Shown here: piece after piece, positions 32,348 to 40,642 of the stretch
How positions within the stretch are numbered: position 1 is the stretch's first letter
How the letters are laid out: each line of letters opens with the position of its first letter
Assembly: GCA_051883735.1 (NCBI GenBank)
Contig: JBJEUH010000173.1
Span: 1-49,150 of the forward strand
Source: Ventricola sp051883735
Lineage (GTDB): Bacteria; Bacillota; Clostridia; Christensenellales; Aristaeellaceae
Direction of reading: 5' to 3'
Length of the DNA stretch: 49,150 nt
Position numbers and translations under genes: made by a program
Notes under the pieces: model-generated
The model's input: only the letters and a program-made list of their open reading frames with translations
Database searches by the model: none
What the model was told of the DNA's origin: nothing

Positions 32348-32782
32348 GTGAAAACGTTTATGGCAAATGCCCAGAACGTCGAGCGCAACTGGTATATCGT
32401 TGACGCCGACGGCATGACCCTTGGCCGACTGGCCAGCCAGGTGGCCGCGATCCTGCGCGGCAAGAACAAGCCGACCTTCACCCCGCATGTGGACTGCGGC
32501 GATCATGTCATCGTCATCAACGCGGCGAAGGTTGTTCTGACCGGCAAGAAGCTGGATCAGAAGATCTACTATCATCATTCCGGCTATGCGGGCGGTCTCA
32601 AGAAGACCGCGTACCGCAAGCTGATCGACGAGAAGCCGGAGTTCGCGGTGAAGCACGCCGTCGTCGGCATGCTGCCGAAGGGCCCGCTGGGCCGTCAGAT
32701 GGCGCGCAAGCTGCGCGTGTACGCCGGTGCTGAGCATGAGCATGAGGCCCAGAAGCCGGTCGTGCTCGAGCTCGTGAAGTAA
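32348..32782 (+). CDS. rplM: 50S ribosomal protein L13
   Basis: 144 residues. MKTFMANAQNVERNWYIVDA, GRLASQVAAILRGKNKPTFTPH, YYHHSGYAGGLK and GMLPKGPLGRQMARKLRVY are the standard L13 landmarks. Start is GTG 32348 with gaggagg about 9 bases upstream, which matches the usual L13 N-terminus. The ATG at 32312 would add non-homologous residues. rpsI follows after 23 bases. Confidence 0.97.
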   Translation: MKTFMANAQNVERNWYIVDADGMTLGRLASQVAAILRGKNKPTFTPHVDCGDHVIVINAAKVVLTGKKLDQKIYYHHSGYAGGLKKTAYRKLIDEKPEFAVKHAVVGMLPKGPLGRQMARKLRVYAGAEHEHEAQKPVVLELVK

Positions 32783-32805
32783 TTGCAGGAAGGAGTGTTT
32801 GACAC

Positions 32806-33198
32806 ATGGCACAGGTTCAGTATCAGGCGGTTGGCCGCCGTAAGAAGGCCATTGCTCGTGTTCGCCTCATTCCGGGCGAAGGCAAGATTGTGATCAACGG
32901 CCGCGATATCGATAACTACTTCGGTCTGGAGACCCTCAAGATGACCGTCCGTCAGCCGCTGGCGCTCACCTCTCTGGAGGGCCGCTACGATGTGCTGGTG
33001 AACGTGTACGGCGGCGGCCTTTCCGGCCAGGCCGGCGCGATCCGCCACGGCATCTCCCGCGCGCTGATCAAGGCTGATCCGGAGCTGCGTCCGGCCGTGA
33101 AGAAGGCTGGCTTCCTCACGCGCGATCCGCGCATGAAGGAGCGCAAGAAGTACGGCCTGAAGGCCGCCCGCCGCGCGCCGCAGTTCTCCAAGCGCTAA
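32806..33198 (+). CDS. rpsI: 30S ribosomal protein S9
   Basis: 130 residues. QYQAVGRRKKAIARVRLIPG at the start, GLSGQAGAIRHGISRALIK in the middle and the C-terminal KAARRAPQFSKR tail, whose last Arg reaches the P-site tRNA. aggaggag-like site precedes ATG 32806. It is transcribed with rplM. Confidence 0.97.
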   Translation: MAQVQYQAVGRRKKAIARVRLIPGEGKIVINGRDIDNYFGLETLKMTVRQPLALTSLEGRYDVLVNVYGGGLSGQAGAIRHGISRALIKADPELRPAVKKAGFLTRDPRMKERKKYGLKAARRAPQFSKR

Positions 33199-33229
33199 TC
33201 CAACAAGCGAGTCAGGGAGGCAGAAGATT

Positions 33230-33466
33230 ATGGCTATCCTTAACGGCATTGTCACCGTGCTGCTCGTTGTGTCTGCGCTGATTCTCATCGTCACCATCCT
33301 GCTCCAGCCGGGCGAGAGCAACGGCCTGGGCGCGATCGCCGGCGGCGCTGAGACGTTCTTTGGCAAGAACAAGGCGAAGTCCATGGAGGGCAAGCTCGCT
33401 CTGGCAACGAAGGTTTCCGCGGTCGTGTTCATCGTCTGCGGCCTGCTCGTTGCGGTGCTTGGCTAA
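33230..33466 (+). CDS. secG: Preprotein translocase subunit SecG
   Basis: 78-residue SecYEG accessory subunit with two membrane helices (residues 4-25 and 57-77). Between them lies the conserved loop LQPGESNGLGAIAGGAETFFGKNKAK. It is 31 bases after rpsI, possibly co-transcribed. The rnr gene after it is the frequent secG-rnr pairing of Firmicutes, although here a terminator and repeats lie between. Confidence 0.94.
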   Translation: MAILNGIVTVLLVVSALILIVTILLQPGESNGLGAIAGGAETFFGKNKAKSMEGKLALATKVSAVVFIVCGLLVAVLG

Positions 33467-33484
33467 TGAATTGACAATCAAAAG

Positions 33485-33517
33485 AGGCTGAAGCTGAAAG
33501 CGCTTCGGCCTTTTTTC
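33485..33517 (+). terminator. secG terminator
   Basis: 10-bp stem aggctgaagc / gcttcggcct (one G-T) followed by tttttt. Confidence 0.92.
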
Positions 33518-33528
33518 TCGCCTTATCG

Positions 33529-33571
33529 GAGATTCAGCAAAAATACCATGCAGCGGGCACGGCCCGCATCC
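33529..33571 (+). repeat. Family A repeat, internal-deletion form
   Basis: Reads gattcagcaaaaataccatg then cagcgggcacggcccgc. Compared with full copies it lacks everything between the two gcgggcac boxes, as expected from recombination between them. Confidence 0.75.
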
Positions 33572-33575
33572 TGTC

Positions 33576-33668
33576 TGATAGGAAATTGCGTTCAATCCCG
33601 TGCAGCGGGCACGAAATGACGTAACTTTGCAAAGCTGTTCGGAAGTGGGGGCGGGCACAGCCCGCCGG
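33576..33668 (+). repeat. Intergenic repeat family A, copy 5
   Basis: Full-length copy. The terminal hairpin ggcgggc-aca-gcccgcc lacks a T-tract. It lies directly ahead of rnr. The in-frame start at 33600 is inside the repeat and is not real. Confidence 0.9.
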
Positions 33669-33764
33669 ACCGGAAAAGCTGCGCGCAGCCGCATGATTTT
33701 TCCTCCGAAAACAGACCCTAAGGCGGCGAATACACGGGAATCGGGAGATTCAGGAGTTGAAGGC

Positions 33765-35816
33765 ATGAAAAAAGGAAATCCGGGAAAGGCGCGCTATGTG
33801 CGCCGCATCCCGATTGGCAGCTTTGCCCCGCCGGCCAAAGGCGGAAAGGGCAAGGGCGGCCAGGAAAAGAAGGAGACGCTCCGCCTGAACGTGCGCGGCC
33901 TTTCCCGCGGCGCGGTACGGATGGAGGCCGACGACGGCGCGGCCTACGCCTGCTCCAAGGTGAACGCCTGCGGCACGCTGTGGGGCGACGTCGTGGAGGC
34001 CGAGCTGATCGGCCGGGAGCGCGTGCGCGTGCGCAAGGTGCTCGTGCGCGCGCACGAGGAGATCGTCGGCGTGCTGCATGAAAAGCAGGGCGTGCGCTAT
34101 CTCATCCCGCTGGAGCGCAGGCTGCCGCAGGGCATCGCGGTGCGCCCGGGCGGCGAGGAGGCGCACGACGGGGACATCGTGCACACGAAGGTGGTGCGCT
34201 GGGAGGACGAAGGCGGCCTGCTGGTGCGCATCGACGGGGTTTTGGGCAGCTTCGGCGAGGCGAGGGCCGCGCTGGACGCGCTGATCGTCAGCCAGCACCT
34301 GCGCACGGCGTTCGGCGACGATGCGCTGCGCGAGGCGGAGGGCTGCAGGGACGCCGATCTGGCGGATGACCCGACGAGGACCGACCTGCGCGATCTGCTG
34401 TCCTTCACCATCGACGGCAGCGACGCGAAGGACTTTGACGACGCGGTGAGCCTGGAGCGCCTGGAGGGCGGCCTGATGCGCCTGGGCGTGCACATTGCGG
34501 ACGTGGGACACTATGTGCCGCAGGGCTCCGCGCTCGACCGCGAGGCCTATCTGCGCGGCACGAGCGTGTACTTCCCGGGGCGCGTGCTGCCGATGCTGCC
34601 GGAGCGGCTCTCCAACGGCGTCTGCTCGCTGCGGCCGGACGAGGACAAATTCACCATGAGCGCGCTGATGGACGTGGACGAGACGGGCAGCGTGGTGCAC
34701 ACCCGCCTGCTGCGCACGATCACGCGCTCCAAGGCGCGGCTGGTGTACGACGACGTGAACCGGCTCTTCGACGGCGACGCAGCGCAGCGGGCGCAGATGG
34801 CGGAGCTTGAGGATACGCTGCTGGCCATGCGCGAGCTGGCACGGCGCATCCGCCAAAAGCGGCAGGCGCGGGGCGCGATCGACTTTGACACGGACGAGCC
34901 GAGGTTCATCCTGGATGAGGCGGGCGAGCCGGTGGAGATCGCCAAGCGGGCGCGGGGCGAGGCCGAGATGATGATCGAGGACTTCATGCTCACGGCGAAC
35001 GAGGCGGTGGCGAAATTCGCGAAGGCGCGCGGCGTGCCGATGCTCTACCGCGTGCACGAGAAGCCGGACCCGGAGAAGCTGGATGCGCTCAAGGACTTTC
35101 TGGACGGCATCGGCGTGGATACGCGCGGCCTGCGCCACCAGGCGAAGCCGGGCGAGATCCGCGAGGTGCTCGAGCGCACGCGGGAGACGCCGGAGTTCAG
35201 CGTGGTCAGCGCGCTGGCGCTGCGCAGCATGCAGAAGGCGCGCTACGACGTCAGCCCGCTGGGCCACTACGGCCTGGCCTTGGAGGACTACTGCCACTTC
35301 ACCTCGCCGATCCGGCGCTATCCGGACCTGGTCGTCAGCCGCGCGCTGACGGCGACGCTCAAGGGCGGGCGCGCAGCGCTGCACGGCGACGCGCTGGCGG
35401 ACGCGGCGATGCGCAGCTCGGACTGCGAGCGCGCGGCGGTGGAGGCCGAGCGCCTGGCGGACAAGCTGATGATGGCGCGCTTCATGCGCGGGCATGTCGG
35501 CGAGCTGTTTGACGGCGTGGTCAGCGGCGTGAGCGAGTGGGGCCTGTTTGTCACGCTGTCAAACGGCGCCGAGGGCTTTCTGCACGTGCGCGCGCTGGAC
35601 GACTGGTTTGACTTTGACGAGCGGCGCATGACGCTGCGCGGAGAGCGGACGGGCTGCGTGTTTGCGCTCGGACAGACGCTGTGCGTGCGGGTGGAGAGCG
35701 TGGAGCTGGAGTCCTCGAGCATCGACCTCGCGCCGGCAGAACCGCTGTCACCGAAGAAAAAAGAGAAATCCGACCGTAAGAAAGAGCGGGAGCGCCTGCG
35801 CGGATTCAGAATGTAA
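33765..35816 (+). CDS. rnr: Ribonuclease R
   Basis: Processive 3'-5' exoribonuclease of the RNB family, 683 residues. A short basic tail precedes cold-shock domains. The RNB catalytic centre is TIDGSDAKDFDDAVSLE near 220, which supplies the metal-binding Asp residues. SNGVCSLRPDEDKFTMS and YCHFTSPIRRYPDLVVSRAL are conserved, and an S1 domain (FDGVVSGVSEWGLFVTL) ends in a basic tail (PKKKEKSDRKKERERLRG). ATG 33765 has aggag 8 bases upstream. The N-terminal winged-helix region is shorter than in E. coli RNase R. Confidence 0.95.
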   Translation: MKKGNPGKARYVRRIPIGSFAPPAKGGKGKGGQEKKETLRLNVRGLSRGAVRMEADDGAAYACSKVNACGTLWGDVVEAELIGRERVRVRKVLVRAHEEIVGVLHEKQGVRYLIPLERRLPQGIAVRPGGEEAHDGDIVHTKVVRWEDEGGLLVRIDGVLGSFGEARAALDALIVSQHLRTAFGDDALREAEGCRDADLADDPTRTDLRDLLSFTIDGSDAKDFDDAVSLERLEGGLMRLGVHIADVGHYVPQGSALDREAYLRGTSVYFPGRVLPMLPERLSNGVCSLRPDEDKFTMSALMDVDETGSVVHTRLLRTITRSKARLVYDDVNRLFDGDAAQRAQMAELEDTLLAMRELARRIRQKRQARGAIDFDTDEPRFILDEAGEPVEIAKRARGEAEMMIEDFMLTANEAVAKFAKARGVPMLYRVHEKPDPEKLDALKDFLDGIGVDTRGLRHQAKPGEIREVLERTRETPEFSVVSALALRSMQKARYDVSPLGHYGLALEDYCHFTSPIRRYPDLVVSRALTATLKGGRAALHGDALADAAMRSSDCERAAVEAERLADKLMMARFMRGHVGELFDGVVSGVSEWGLFVTLSNGAEGFLHVRALDDWFDFDERRMTLRGERTGCVFALGQTLCVRVESVELESSSIDLAPAEPLSPKKKEKSDRKKERERLRGFRM

Positions 35817-35858
35817 GGTTTTTGCATGCGGTTTGCATGCCGGAGCGGAAGTTTTGTC

Positions 35859-35887
35859 TTGCGCCCGGTGACAGTTCCTGATATACT
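35859..35887 (+). promoter_or_regulatory. Promoter for rex
   Basis: TTGCGC (weak), 17 bases, TATACT. No obvious Rex operator palindrome overlaps it. Confidence 0.6.
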
Positions 35888-35945
35888 ATACTTATATCAT
35901 CATGAGATTTTCGCGTGGAGCGTACAAGGGATAGGAGCGATACGT

Positions 35946-36611
35946 ATGGCTTATAAATCGAGGGTGTCCGACGCAGTGGTGCGCAGGCTTCCGATGTATT
36001 ATCGTCATCTCAAGGAGCTGGAGAAGGCGGGCGTGGTGCGCATCTCTTCTCAGGAGCTGGGCGAGCGCATGAACCTGACGGCCTCGCAGATCCGTCAGGA
36101 CATCAACTGCTTCGGCGGCTTTGGCCAGCAGGGGTACGGCTACCATGTGGCGAACCTCAAGGAGCGCATCGGCGAGATCCTGGGCCTGCACAAGCAGTAT
36201 CACATGATCATCGTCGGCGCGGGCAACATCGGCCGCGCGGTGGCGAACTACGCGGGCTTCTCCCGCGAGGGCTTCAACATCCAGGCGATCTTCGACGTCT
36301 CCGAGGCGCTGGTGGGCATCGACGTTCACGGCATCCTCGTGCAGCCGATGGAGAAGCTGGATACCTGGCTGGCGGCGCATCAGGTGGACATCGCGGTGCT
36401 GTCTGTGCCCAAGGGCTGCGCGCAGGAGATCGCCGATCAGCTGGTGCGGGGCGGCGTGCGCGCCGTCTGGAACTTTGCGCCGGTCGATCTGGCGCTGCCG
36501 GAGGGCGTGGCGGTCAACAATGTGCACCTGTCCGACAGCCTGCACATCCTGTCTTACCGCATGAACGAGAAGGAGCTGTTCGCGGCGATCGACGCGGCGA
36601 AGCAGTCCTGA
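35946..36611 (+). CDS. rex: Redox-sensing transcriptional repressor Rex
   Basis: Repressor that reads the NADH/NAD+ ratio, 221 residues. N-terminal winged helix (VVRRLPMYYRHLKELEKAGV, LTASQIRQDINCFGGFGQQGYGY) and a Rossmann domain with IIVGAGNIGRAVANY. LPEGVAVNNVHLSDSLHILSYR near the end closes the dimer. ATG 35946 follows ggag at 8 bases. In Clostridia it controls fermentation and NAD-related genes. The VanW gene follows after 27 bases and is probably in the same transcript. Confidence 0.96.
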   Translation: MAYKSRVSDAVVRRLPMYYRHLKELEKAGVVRISSQELGERMNLTASQIRQDINCFGGFGQQGYGYHVANLKERIGEILGLHKQYHMIIVGAGNIGRAVANYAGFSREGFNIQAIFDVSEALVGIDVHGILVQPMEKLDTWLAAHQVDIAVLSVPKGCAQEIADQLVRGGVRAVWNFAPVDLALPEGVAVNNVHLSDSLHILSYRMNEKELFAAIDAAKQS

Positions 36612-36638
36612 CGACCATTCTGAGGAGAACTTGACGTT

Positions 36639-38120
36639 ATGGCTTTGGATCGCCGCAGGTCCCCGGGGCGCAGCCGCCGGGGACGGGCTGATGCAAAAGA
36701 GGAGAGAAGGCTGTTCCCGGTCTGGACGCTGATCGTCGTCCTGGGCTGCGCGGCGGTGTGGCTCGTCGGCGCAAAAATCTATCAGGAGCAAATGGCGGCA
36801 TATGAATCGTATGCCGCCATTCGTCAGACTGTGAGCAGCGATGCGTTCTTCCCGGGCGTGACGATCGACGGCACGGACCTGGGCGGCATGACCCTGGAGG
36901 AAGCGCAGGCGCTGATTGCCGACCGGCAGGAGCAGACCTCGCAGGCGTTTTCCCTGGTGGTCGCCGCGGGTGAGCGGCGCTGGCGCATCACCTCGCAGGA
37001 GGTGCCGGTGACCTTTGACGCGCAGACGGTGCTCGCGCGCGCGTACGCCGTGGGCCGCACGGGCACGCTGGAGGAGCGCTATGCGCAGATTCAGTACGCC
37101 GCGCAGAACGGCGTGCACTTTTCTACCGGCTTCACCTATGACCGGGACGCGATTGACAGCCTGGTGAACATCATCGGCGACAGCCTGGACGTGGAGGTGA
37201 AGGACGCGACGCTCGACGCGTTTGACGTGAACAGCAGGACGTTTACCTTCACCGACGCGCAGGCGGGCTACCGCATCGACCGCGCGCGGCTGGCGGCGGA
37301 TATCCTGGCAGCGCTTGACGAGGGCGCGTACGACCGCGTGATCACCGTGCAGGGCGAGACGCTTGAGCCCGGCGTGGTGCGCTCGCAGCTGGAGGGCCTC
37401 TTTGGCCGCGTGTCGTCCTTCTCGACGAAGACGACCAAGGATCAGGACCGCAACACGAACATCGCGCTGTCGGCCGGCGCGCTCAACGGGCGCGTGGTGC
37501 TGCCGGGCGAGTCGCTGTCCTTCAACGAATGCACGGGCCAGCGCACGGGCGAGAAGGGCTACCGCGAGGCCGGCGCGATCGCGGGCGGCGTGCTCGTGGA
37601 CGACACGGGCGGCGGCGTCTGCCAGACGTCCTCGACGCTGTTCAACGCCGTCGTGCGCGCGGACCTGACGATCGTCAAGCGCAGCGCGCACAGCTGGCCG
37701 TCCTCCTACGTCAATAAGGGCGAGGACGCGACGGTCAACTGGCCGTCGCTCGATTTCGTCTTCAAAAACGACGGCAAGTTCCCGGTGTTCGTCGTCGCCT
37801 GGTACGAGAATCAGCAGGTGACGGTGGAAATCTACGGGCAGCTGCTGGAAAACGGCATGACGATCGACCTGGAATCGACCGTGACGAAGACGATCAAGCC
37901 GTCCGATGAGATTCTCTACACGCTGGACCCCTCGCTGCCGGTGGGCACGCGACAGGCGGGGCGCGAGAAGCGCACGGGCTACGAGGTGGACACCTACAAG
38001 ATCTACAAGGACAGCGAGGGCAACGAGATCGAGCGCAAGAAGCTCTGGACGACGACGTACCGCGCCACGCAGAAGGAGATCCTCTACAACGACGGCTCCG
38101 CCTCTGCGGCGAAAGAGTAA
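36639..38120 (+). CDS. VanW-family membrane-anchored protein with G5-like C-terminus
   Basis: 493 residues. Basic cytoplasmic start, one membrane helix (VWTLIVVLGCAAVWLVGAKIY) and two peptidoglycan-binding-4-like domains (about 65-250; FFPGVTIDGTDLGGMTLEEA). The VanW domain (about 265-395; STKTTKDQDRNTNIALSAGALNG, GESLSFNECTGQRT, GGGVCQTSSTLFNAVV) follows. The C-terminus (LPVGTRQAGREKRTGYEVDTY) looks like a G5-type strand. VanW proteins act at the cell envelope and their biochemical role is not known. This architecture is common in Clostridia (YoaR-like) and is not evidence of vancomycin resistance. Confidence 0.9.
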   Translation: MALDRRRSPGRSRRGRADAKEERRLFPVWTLIVVLGCAAVWLVGAKIYQEQMAAYESYAAIRQTVSSDAFFPGVTIDGTDLGGMTLEEAQALIADRQEQTSQAFSLVVAAGERRWRITSQEVPVTFDAQTVLARAYAVGRTGTLEERYAQIQYAAQNGVHFSTGFTYDRDAIDSLVNIIGDSLDVEVKDATLDAFDVNSRTFTFTDAQAGYRIDRARLAADILAALDEGAYDRVITVQGETLEPGVVRSQLEGLFGRVSSFSTKTTKDQDRNTNIALSAGALNGRVVLPGESLSFNECTGQRTGEKGYREAGAIAGGVLVDDTGGGVCQTSSTLFNAVVRADLTIVKRSAHSWPSSYVNKGEDATVNWPSLDFVFKNDGKFPVFVVAWYENQQVTVEIYGQLLENGMTIDLESTVTKTIKPSDEILYTLDPSLPVGTRQAGREKRTGYEVDTYKIYKDSEGNEIERKKLWTTTYRATQKEILYNDGSASAAKE

Positions 38121-38142
38121 CGAGGGAAGGCCTGATGATCCG

Positions 38143-38859
38143 ATGAAGAAGGGCGATGCGCGCCGGGGCGAGCTGTTGGCCACGGCGGAACGTCTGTTTT
38201 ACACGAAGGGCTACGAAAAGACCTCGGTGCAGGACATCCTGAACGAGATGAACTTTTCCAAGGGCGGCTTCTATCACCACTTCGACAGCAAGCTCTCGGT
38301 GCTGGAGGCGATCTGCGAGCTGCGCGCGCAGGAATGCGGCGAGCAGGCCCGGCAGGCCGCCGCGCGGACGGAGGGCACGGCGGTCGAGAAGCTCAACGCG
38401 GTGTTCCACGACTCGGCCATCCTGACCAGCGGCAACAGCGGGTTCATCTCGCTGATGATCCAGGTCGCCTATCGGGAGGACGGCGCGCTGATGCGCGAGA
38501 AGATGAGAAGCAGCCAGATGGAGGCCATGCTGCCGGTGCTGGGCGAAATCCTCGCCGAGGGCGCGGCGAGCGGAGCGTTCTTTATCCGCGACGTGGACGC
38601 CTGCGCGCAGATGCTGATCAGGCTGTACCTGGTCTTCACCGACGAGATCGCGTTCCTGCTGGCGCGCGAGGACCGCGAGGAGACGCTCATGGACGAGCTG
38701 ATCCGCAAGCTGAACGCCTACCGCACGGCGATTGAGCGGGTGCTGGTCGCGCCGTTCGGCTCCATCGCGCTCTTTGAGGCGAAGGAGCTGCAGCTGCTGG
38801 CGCAGACGATCCTGCGCGAGCGCGTGCGCAAACGAGCGGACGCGCTGCTGGGCAAATGA
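38143..38859 (+). CDS. TetR/AcrR-family regulator
   Basis: 238 residues. N-terminal helix-turn-helix (RRGELLATAERLFYTKGYEK, SVQDILNEMNFSKGGFYHHF) is textbook TetR. The C-terminal ligand domain is unrecognised. ATG 38143 follows gagggaagg at about 12 bases. It is 22 bases after the VanW gene, in the same direction. Its target is unknown; the small export-type gene at 39158 is a candidate only by proximity. Confidence 0.92.
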   Translation: MKKGDARRGELLATAERLFYTKGYEKTSVQDILNEMNFSKGGFYHHFDSKLSVLEAICELRAQECGEQARQAAARTEGTAVEKLNAVFHDSAILTSGNSGFISLMIQVAYREDGALMREKMRSSQMEAMLPVLGEILAEGAASGAFFIRDVDACAQMLIRLYLVFTDEIAFLLAREDREETLMDELIRKLNAYRTAIERVLVAPFGSIALFEAKELQLLAQTILRERVRKRADALLGK

Positions 38860-38863
38860 ATGA

Positions 38864-38895
38864 GGGCCTTTCCCTGGTGGGAGGGCCTGTTTTAT
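38864..38895 (+). terminator. Terminator after the TetR gene
   Basis: Stem ggcctttccc / gggagggcc with loop tggt, then tgtttta. Confidence 0.75.
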
Positions 38896-38899
38896 ACTG

Positions 38900-39032
38900 T
38901 TTTCTGATAGAAACGAGCGATAAGTGCAAAGCGAAGGAGGGGTCTGGGGACGGGTCCCCAGGCTAGGGGTTTGGGGGATGAAATCCCCCAACGGTCCTCT
39001 GTCGCAAAGCGGTCAGAGCAATCGCAGTCAGG
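38900..39032 (+). repeat. Intergenic repeat family B, copy 1
   Basis: Starts ttttctgatagaaacg, then gcaaagcgaaggaggg. Two hairpins follow, tggggacgggtcccca and tgggggatgaaatccccca, then acg and, further on, aatcgcagtc. Copies 2 and 3 share the frame but carry different stems. Confidence 0.8.
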
Positions 39033-39079
39033 GAGCGAGTACAGCCCGCTCAGAAATCTGAAGGTCGATAACGAACGTA

Positions 39080-39108
39080 TTGACAATTAAGCTGGCGCCC
39101 GATATAAT
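39080..39108 (+). promoter_or_regulatory. Promoter for the 39158 membrane gene
   Basis: Consensus TTGACA, 17 bases, TATAAT. Confidence 0.92.
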
Positions 39109-39157
39109 ACAATGTCGTTGTATGGACATCGCTGAAAAAAGCTGAGGAGTTATCAAT

Positions 39158-39631
39158 ATGCTGAAAAAATATCTGCTGTGCGCGCTGATCTCCATGATTC
39201 CGCTGATCGAGCTGCGCGGCGGCGTGCCGGTTGCGGTGGGCATGGGCCTGCCGTACTTTCGGGCGCTCGTCGTCTGCGTGATCGCCAACATGCTGCCGGT
39301 GCCGGTCATCTACTTCTTCGCCCGCAAGGTGCTCGAGTGGGGCAGGGACAAAAGGTACATCGGCAAATTCTTCACCTACTGCATCGAGAAGGGCGAGCGC
39401 GGCGGCGAGAAGCTGACCCGGAAGGCCGGCAAGCGCGGCCTGTTCGTCGCGCTGATGCTGTTCGTGGGCATTCCGCTGCCGGGCACCGGCGCGTGGACGG
39501 GCACGCTGGCGGCGTCCTTCCTGAACATGGGCATCAAGACCACGTCCCTGGCGGTCTCCTGCGGCGTTGTGATCGCGGGCATCATCATGGGCGTGGCGAG
39601 CACCGGCGTGTTCAGCGTCATCGGTCTGTGA
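39158..39631 (+). CDS. Small multidrug-export-family (COG2426) membrane protein
   Basis: 157 residues, about four hydrophobic helices. SMIPLIELRGGVPVAVGMGLPY and VGIPLPGTGAWTGTLAASFL are conserved in the Sm_multidrug_ex family, whose name comes from weak early evidence. The true transport substrate is unknown. It has a strong promoter and ends 10 bases before the DUF368 gene, so they form an operon. Confidence 0.87.
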   Translation: MLKKYLLCALISMIPLIELRGGVPVAVGMGLPYFRALVVCVIANMLPVPVIYFFARKVLEWGRDKRYIGKFFTYCIEKGERGGEKLTRKAGKRGLFVALMLFVGIPLPGTGAWTGTLAASFLNMGIKTTSLAVSCGVVIAGIIMGVASTGVFSVIGL

Positions 39632-39641
39632 GGCGATTGAT

Positions 39642-40472
39642 ATGAAAAACAATGCTGTACTGAAAAGCCTGCTGCTGGCGGTGCAGGGCGCGATTGTCGG
39701 CACGGGCGCGATCCTTCCGGGCGTCAGCGGCGGCGTGCTGTGCGTGGCGTTCGGCATCTATGAGCCGATGATGGCGCTGCTCTCGCACCCGGGCAAGTCG
39801 TTCAAGGTCTACTACAGGATGTTCATCCCGTTTTTGATCGGCTGGGTGCTGGGCTTTACGCTGCTGGCCAACGTGGTGGAGGCGATGTTTGCCGCCTCCG
39901 CGACGGTGGCGCTGATGCTCTTCTTCGGCCTGATCTGCGGCACGCTGCCGGAGCTGATCAAGGATTCCGAGCGCAGCGACGCGAAGATGGGCTGGACGCC
40001 GTTCGTGCTGTCGCTGTCCTTGGCGTACTTCCTGTTCAACCTGCTGGAGCGCGGCATGACGGGTCAGGCGGAGACCAGCGCGCTGAGCTTCGTGTTCTGC
40101 GGCCTGGTCTGGGGCCTGAGCCTGATCATCCCGGGCCTGAGCTCCTCCTCGGTGCTTTTGTACATGGGCCTGTACGAGCCGATGACCGCGGGCATCGCGG
40201 CGCTTGACTTTGGCGTGATCCTGCCGCTGCTGCTGGGCCTGGCGATCACGGTGATTTCGCTGGCCAGGGTGGTCAACAGCCTGTATGAAAAGCACTACGC
40301 GCTCGTCTCCCGGCTGATTCTGGGCTTCGTGATCGCGTCCACGCTGAAGATCGTGCCGTCGAGCTTTGAAAGCGCCGGCGCGCTCGTGCTCTCGCTGCTC
40401 TGCTTTGCCGTCGGCTTTGCGGTGGCCAGGGGCATGGACTGCGCGAAGGAAAAGCAGGGAACCAAGGAATAA
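39642..40472 (+). CDS. DUF368 (PopT-type) polyprenyl-phosphate transporter
   Basis: 276-residue protein with about eight hydrophobic helices. GTGAILPGVSGGVLCVAFGIYE and GLSLIIPGLSSSSVLLYMGLYE are the duplicated DUF368 signature. Members of this family have been reported to move undecaprenyl phosphate across the membrane (PopT). That links it to the lipid carrier used by MraY in this window. ATG 39642 follows gaggcga, 10 bases after the preceding gene. Confidence 0.9.
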   Translation: MKNNAVLKSLLLAVQGAIVGTGAILPGVSGGVLCVAFGIYEPMMALLSHPGKSFKVYYRMFIPFLIGWVLGFTLLANVVEAMFAASATVALMLFFGLICGTLPELIKDSERSDAKMGWTPFVLSLSLAYFLFNLLERGMTGQAETSALSFVFCGLVWGLSLIIPGLSSSSVLLYMGLYEPMTAGIAALDFGVILPLLLGLAITVISLARVVNSLYEKHYALVSRLILGFVIASTLKIVPSSFESAGALVLSLLCFAVGFAVARGMDCAKEKQGTKE

Positions 40473-40474
40473 CT

Positions 40475-40590
40475 GCCTGATACCGCGCGAAGCGAAGAAG
40501 GGAGTCTGAGGGACAATGCCCTCAGGCGGGTTTGGGCGGCAGCCCAACGTATCCCATTCTATAAAAGAGCTCCGTCCCAATCGCAGAGCA
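40475..40590 (+). repeat. Intergenic repeat family B, copy 2
   Basis: Framework ctgata...gcgcgaagcgaagaaggg, then hairpins ctgagggacaatgccctcag and tttgggcggcagcccaa, then acg and later caatcgcagagc. It lies directly 3' of the DUF368 gene. Confidence 0.8.
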
Positions 40591-40601
40591 TCCTCAAACC
40601 A

Positions 40602-40640
40602 AACGGGACTCCCGGCCAAACTGGCCCGGAGCCCCGCTTT
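40602..40640. terminator. Hairpin between DUF368 repeat and TtcA gene
   Basis: A 15-position stem with two mismatches around cggccaaactggcc, with ctttt on the + side. It follows the end of the - strand TtcA gene immediately. Confidence 0.65.
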
Positions 40641-40642
40641 TG

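Noticed and set aside
35829..35945. Rex self-operator in the rex leader
   Set aside because: No TTGTGA-type inverted repeat could be found by eye.
36639..38120. VanW as a vancomycin-resistance gene
   Set aside because: No vanHAX or VanRS genes nearby; the architecture is the common chromosomal VanW/G5-like type.
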